Assembly (NCBI GenBank): GCA_024279135.1
Contig: JAJRRU010000039.1
Coordinates: 62,001 to 126,000 of the forward strand
DNA from: Alphaproteobacteria bacterium
GTDB taxonomy: Bacteria > Pseudomonadota > Alphaproteobacteria > Rhodospirillales > Casp-alpha2
DNA length: 64,000 bases
Direction of reading: 5' to 3'
Part shown: positions 60,871 through 64,000 of the stretch, piece by piece
Layout: each line of letters opens with the position of its first letter
Numbering within the stretch: position 1 is the first letter of the stretch
The notes under the pieces: model-generated
What the model was told of the DNA's origin: nothing
Seen by the model: only the letters and a program-made list of their open reading frames with translations
Databases searched by the model: none
Translations under genes and position numbers: made by a program

Positions 60871-61533
60871 CTATTCGGCCTCGGCTCGTGCATCCAATAA
60901 CCAATTGAAAACCACTGTTGCCAGGACTGCCGCGAATAATTGTACGGCAATAAACGCCGCAATATTGTCCGGCTGAATTCCGGCGAAGGTATTGGAAAAT
61001 CCTCGTGCGATGGTTACCGCCGGGTTAGCAAAGGACGTTGAAGAAGTAAACCAGTAGGCGGCTGTGATGTATAGACCAACCGCAAAAGGGACCGCTTCGG
61101 GCCGAGCTTTCAGGCAACCGAGGATTGTTCCGATTAATCCAAAGGTAGCAACAAATTCACCAACCCATTGTCCAAGACCTGCACGAACGGTGGTCGATGG
61201 GTCGATCAATGCATTGTCAAACATCACATGAGCAATCAGAACACCCGAAATGCCACCCAGAACTTGTACCAACACATATAAAACTGAATCTCGTACAGCA
61301 ATTTCCCGGCGTATGGCAAAGGCGAGTGTTACCGCCGGATTAAAGTGTGCCCCCGAAATTGGCCCGAATACCAAGATCAGGACAACCAGAATGGAACCGG
61401 TCGGAATGGTATTGCCCAACAGTGCAATGGCGATATTTCCGCCTGCCAGCCGTTCCGCCATAATGCCCGAACCGACAACAGTCGCCAATAGAAAAAAGGT
61501 CCCTAGCCATTCGGCGAAAAGCTTGCGTTTCAT
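60871..61533 (-). CDS. aquaporin/MIP-family channel (AqpS-like, arsenic-associated)
   Basis: A 220-residue six-helix channel with both Asn-Pro-Ala boxes (GAHFNPAVTL and FANPAVTIAR). MKRKLFAEWLGTFFLLATVVGSGIMAERL and ISGAHFNPAVT closely resemble aquaglyceroporins found in ars operons of alphaproteobacteria (AqpS), where they let arsenite leave the cell. It is co-transcribed with arsA upstream through the PLP lyase gene (51-base gap). Water or glycerol movement is the generic alternative. Confidence 0.9.
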   Translation of the reverse strand: MKRKLFAEWLGTFFLLATVVGSGIMAERLAGGNIAIALLGNTIPTGSILVVLILVFGPISGAHFNPAVTLAFAIRREIAVRDSVLYVLVQVLGGISGVLIAHVMFDNALIDPSTTVRAGLGQWVGEFVATFGLIGTILGCLKARPEAVPFAVGLYITAAYWFTSSTSFANPAVTIARGFSNTFAGIQPDNIAAFIAVQLFAAVLATVVFNWLLDARAEAE

Positions 61534-61584
61534 AAAACAGGCTCCCTCAATGTTCAGTATTCATGCACGGCTGTGGTGGTGCAT

Positions 61585-62604
61585 TCATATAAATTTTTTT
61601 TCTACCTCGCTGAGTATTTTGCAATAACATGCAGCATCAACATTGCCGCCCGTCGCTATGACAGCAATGGATTGACCTTCAATTTTTATTTTCCCGGCCA
61701 GGACAGCCGCCAACCCGACACAGGCCCCGGGTTCGATTACAACCTTGTAATGATCGAATGCAAACCGCATTGCATTACGAACTTCGTTATCACTGACTGT
61801 TAATACGCCGCTCAGTCGATCGCGGTTGATTGAAAACGTCAATTTACCGGGCCTATCCGTCATGATCGCATCGCAAATGGTTTTCCGGCCCTTCGGGTTG
61901 GCAAGGCGTTCACCAGCCTCAAACGACCTGCGTGTATCATCAAAAAGCTTTGGCTCGACGCCGTACACCTTTGTCGTGGGGCACAGCGCTTCAAAAACGA
62001 GTGCCGTCGCAGCCGTCAGACCACCGCCCCCACATGGCACAAGAACGACGTCCAACACGGTATCACGTAGTTTCGCTTGATTTATGAGTTCCAGCGCCAT
62101 TGTACCGGCACCTGCGAGAATGCGTAAATCTTCATTTGGCGGGATCATAACCATATTGCGTTCGCCCCCGATACGCTCCGCGACATCTTCACGGGATTCA
62201 GTAGCGCGGTTATACATTACGATCTCAGCCCCCAGCTCCTGCGTGCGTGCAATTTTATAGGCAGGCGCATCGTCCGGCATGACGATAAGAGCTTCGATGC
62301 CGAACAATCCCGCAGCACAAGCGACGGCTTGCGCATGATTGCCGGATGAATAGGCAATGACGCCACGTTTCCGCGCCGCATTGTCCATTTGTCTAATACG
62401 GTTATAAGCGCCCCGAAACTTGAAAGATCCAGTTCGTTGCGATATTTCACTTTTTATCAGCAGCCTGCCGGACAGCTCAGAATTCACTTCGCTATTTTCA
62501 AGCAGCGGCGTTGTAATACCAATACCATTCAACGCCTGTGCCGCATCCTTAACCTGCAATAGTGTTGGTGCTTCAACCCATTGATCGGGTGTTTCTTCAG
62601 ACAT
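61585..62604 (-). CDS. threonine/serine ammonia-lyase-type PLP enzyme
   Basis: A 339-residue fold type II PLP enzyme with the cofactor Lys in TGSFKFRGAYNRI near residue 55 and the phosphate-binding glycine loop PCGGGGLTAA near 180. Length fits catabolic threonine dehydratase or serine racemase-like enzymes without the ACT regulatory domain. ATG 62604 overlaps the end of arsA by eight bases, so the two are translationally linked. Products would be 2-oxobutanoate or pyruvate and ammonia. Why it is coupled to arsA is not obvious. Confidence 0.92.
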   Translation of the reverse strand: MSEETPDQWVEAPTLLQVKDAAQALNGIGITTPLLENSEVNSELSGRLLIKSEISQRTGSFKFRGAYNRIRQMDNAARKRGVIAYSSGNHAQAVACAAGLFGIEALIVMPDDAPAYKIARTQELGAEIVMYNRATESREDVAERIGGERNMVMIPPNEDLRILAGAGTMALELINQAKLRDTVLDVVLVPCGGGGLTAATALVFEALCPTTKVYGVEPKLFDDTRRSFEAGERLANPKGRKTICDAIMTDRPGKLTFSINRDRLSGVLTVSDNEVRNAMRFAFDHYKVVIEPGACVGLAAVLAGKIKIEGQSIAVIATGGNVDAACYCKILSEVEKKFI

Positions 62605-64000
62605 GGATATTTGAGGTCTTGAACAAGGCGCGTAGTTTTTCAACCCCAACAGGTTCTTCGTGTTGCATGGGGACGACAGCATAATGTTTAGTCAGGTTAT
62701 CGCGAACTTTAGATATTTGATCAATTTCAGAATTTGCCCGACACCGTAATAACGGATGTTTTGTTTCAGCCGCCAAGAGGCTTGAGTTGATGATCCAGCC
62801 CGATGGCTTAATGCCTGCTCGATTAAGATCATTCTGAAGGTGCTCGGCTTCCAGTACCGGTGTCGTTTCCGGCAGGGTTACGATCACAATGCTGGTCCGT
62901 TTCGGGTCCTGAAGCCGCATCATGGGCGTAATTAGTTTACTTGGCTGCTTGCCAGATGAAGAGTGCCGAACAATATCGCGGTGATATGAACCCGTGGCAT
63001 CAAGCAGCAGCAGAGTGTGTCCGGTCGGGGCCGTGTCCATAACGACAAACTTTTTCGTACTTTCGCGAATGGCCCGGGAAAAAGCCTGAAACACAGCTAT
63101 TTCTTCCGTACAAGGTGAGCGGAGGTCTTCTTCCAGTATTGCAAGGCCTTCGGCATCCAGATCTTTACCTTTGGTGCTCAAAACCTGTTCACGGTAACGC
63201 GCGATTTCCACTTCCGGGTCAATCCGGCTTACCGTTAAGTTTTGCAGGTCCTGGCCCAATGTTTCGGTGAGATGGGCAGCAGGATCGGTCGTTGTCAGCA
63301 AGACAGCATGACCGCGCGATGCAAGTTCTGTTGCAAATGCAGCAGCCATGGTTGTTTTACCGACACCACCTTTGCCCATAAACATAATCAACCCCTTGCC
63401 TCGTTGCTCCATATCCCCAATGAGCGCACTTAAAGTTGGCAGTTCTGTCTGATCATCAATTTCACTGTTTAATGTTAACGCCTCGATTTCGCTCGATGCA
63501 AATCGCCTGAGTGCATCTTTACCGACCAGATTTTCGGATCGTAACCGGAAAGTGTTCCGGGGAAGTTTCGCCAGTTCGCTATCCATTGATACCAGCGCGT
63601 CCTGATCTTTCCTGCTTAGTGCGGCTGCAAGCGGGTCAGAGTTTTCATCGTCAGGCATCAAGCCATTAATGGCGAGGTGTTGGTTTTTTATTCCAATGCC
63701 TGCAAGCTCCCGAGAGGTGCGGGCAAGTTCCGTCATTGCTGAGTGGCGTGGGCGAGCGACAAGAATGAGCCTGGTCAAATCAGCGTCACCCAGGCGGTCA
63801 ACCGCAGCCGCGTAACGTTCACGCTGTTTTTCAAGACCAGCGAGCGGACCAAGGCATGAGGCATCGCCCGTTCCGGTCTTAAGGAAATCCGTCCATGCTC
63901 CCGGTAATTTGAGCAGACGGATGGTGTGCCCTGTTGGTGCGGTGTCGAACACGACGTGATCATATTCATCGACAAGATCAGCATTTGTAAGGAGACCGGT
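62597..64000 (-). CDS. arsA: arsenite-transporting ATPase ArsA (5' end outside window)
   Basis: The frame is open to the window edge, giving 467 residues of a protein usually near 580; the first P-loop lies outside. The visible part has FDTAPTGHTIRLLKLPGAW and GDASCLGPLAGLEKQ of the first half, then the second half with P-loop MGKGGVGKTTMAAAFA, DPAAHLTETLG, LRSPCTEEIAVFQAFS and VMDTAPTGHTLLLLD. The Cys in ASCLGP and in RSPCTEE match metalloid-binding Cys113 and Cys422 of the plasmid R773 ArsA. It energises arsenite extrusion together with an ArsB-type pump, expected upstream of this window. It overlaps the ammonia-lyase gene by eight bases. Confidence 0.95.
   Translation of the reverse strand, partial: TGLLTNADLVDEYDHVVFDTAPTGHTIRLLKLPGAWTDFLKTGTGDASCLGPLAGLEKQRERYAAAVDRLGDADLTRLILVARPRHSAMTELARTSRELAGIGIKNQHLAINGLMPDDENSDPLAAALSRKDQDALVSMDSELAKLPRNTFRLRSENLVGKDALRRFASSEIEALTLNSEIDDQTELPTLSALIGDMEQRGKGLIMFMGKGGVGKTTMAAAFATELASRGHAVLLTTTDPAAHLTETLGQDLQNLTVSRIDPEVEIARYREQVLSTKGKDLDAEGLAILEEDLRSPCTEEIAVFQAFSRAIRESTKKFVVMDTAPTGHTLLLLDATGSYHRDIVRHSSSGKQPSKLITPMMRLQDPKRTSIVIVTLPETTPVLEAEHLQNDLNRAGIKPSGWIINSSLLAAETKHPLLRCRANSEIDQISKVRDNLTKHYAVVPMQHEEPVGVEKLRALFKTSNIHV

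Noticed and set aside
1-64000. tRNA, rRNA, CRISPR arrays, prophage or plasmid origin
   Set aside because: None was found by eye: no cloverleaf-forming genes near att-like repeats, no spaced direct-repeat arrays, and no replication or phage structural genes.

Overview
The window reads as a chromosome segment from a Gram-negative, heterotrophic proteobacterium, most likely an alphaproteobacterium. This is inference from gene content: many periplasmic-binding ABC importers, BKACE and SMP-30 catabolic enzymes, an acoXABC operon, and a PgtABC-like sigma-54 regulatory set, at roughly 50 percent GC. No rRNA, tRNA, CRISPR array or intact mobile element was seen. Genes are densely packed in operons with 1-4 base overlaps. 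Two stretches (15.0-16.9 kb and 39.8-41.8 kb) are decayed DNA holding pieces of transposases and broken genes.

Layout. 0-4 kb: 3'-truncated HypT-like LysR regulator, divergent from an aldehyde dehydrogenase/GMC oxidoreductase pair. 4-15 kb: GntR regulator with a gamma-carbonic anhydrase homologue, divergent from a ribose-type ABC importer (binding protein, double ATPase, fused permease), followed by an SDR, a gulonate-3-dehydrogenase-like enzyme, a beta-keto acid cleavage enzyme (BKACE) and two tandem SMP-30 lactonases. Together these suggest a sugar-acid route without kinases or aldolases. 15-17 kb: IS remnants around an aldo/keto reductase. 17-22.7 kb: LacI regulator, ABC importer and a GpdQ-type phosphodiesterase. 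22.9-30.2 kb: a peptide-type ABC importer and a proline iminopeptidase, divergent from a LuxR solo carrying the residue swaps of the plant-signal (OryR/PipR) subgroup.

30.5-39.6 kb: an ABC importer of the AfuABC/PgtC-related kind, then a PgtA/PgtB/PgtC-like regulator-kinase-binding protein set, with an exact sigma-54 core promoter and a palindrome in front of the importer. 39.9-41.7 kb: pseudogenes. 41.8-47.8 kb: FAD amine oxidase and acoXABC. 47.9-49.6 kb: small membrane protein, AhpD-like protein and ECF sigma factor. 49.8-56.7 kb: MFS exporter, phnE-phnE-phnC-phnD phosphonate-type importer and an iron alcohol dehydrogenase, divergent from a LysR regulator. 56.9-64 kb: MscS-family channel, then an arsA - PLP ammonia-lyase - aquaporin - PatB-like lyase operon running off the right edge.

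Two themes recur. Three separate loci look built to capture organophosphorus compounds (phosphodiester, sugar-phosphate-like, phosphonate). In four ABC loci a strong hairpin sits directly behind the binding-protein gene and before the next transporter gene, which would keep binding protein in excess. The most interesting systems are the LuxR-solo/iminopeptidase/peptide-ABC signalling locus, the Pgt-like system whose sensor binding protein is a paralogue of the transport binding protein, and the BKACE sugar-acid cluster.
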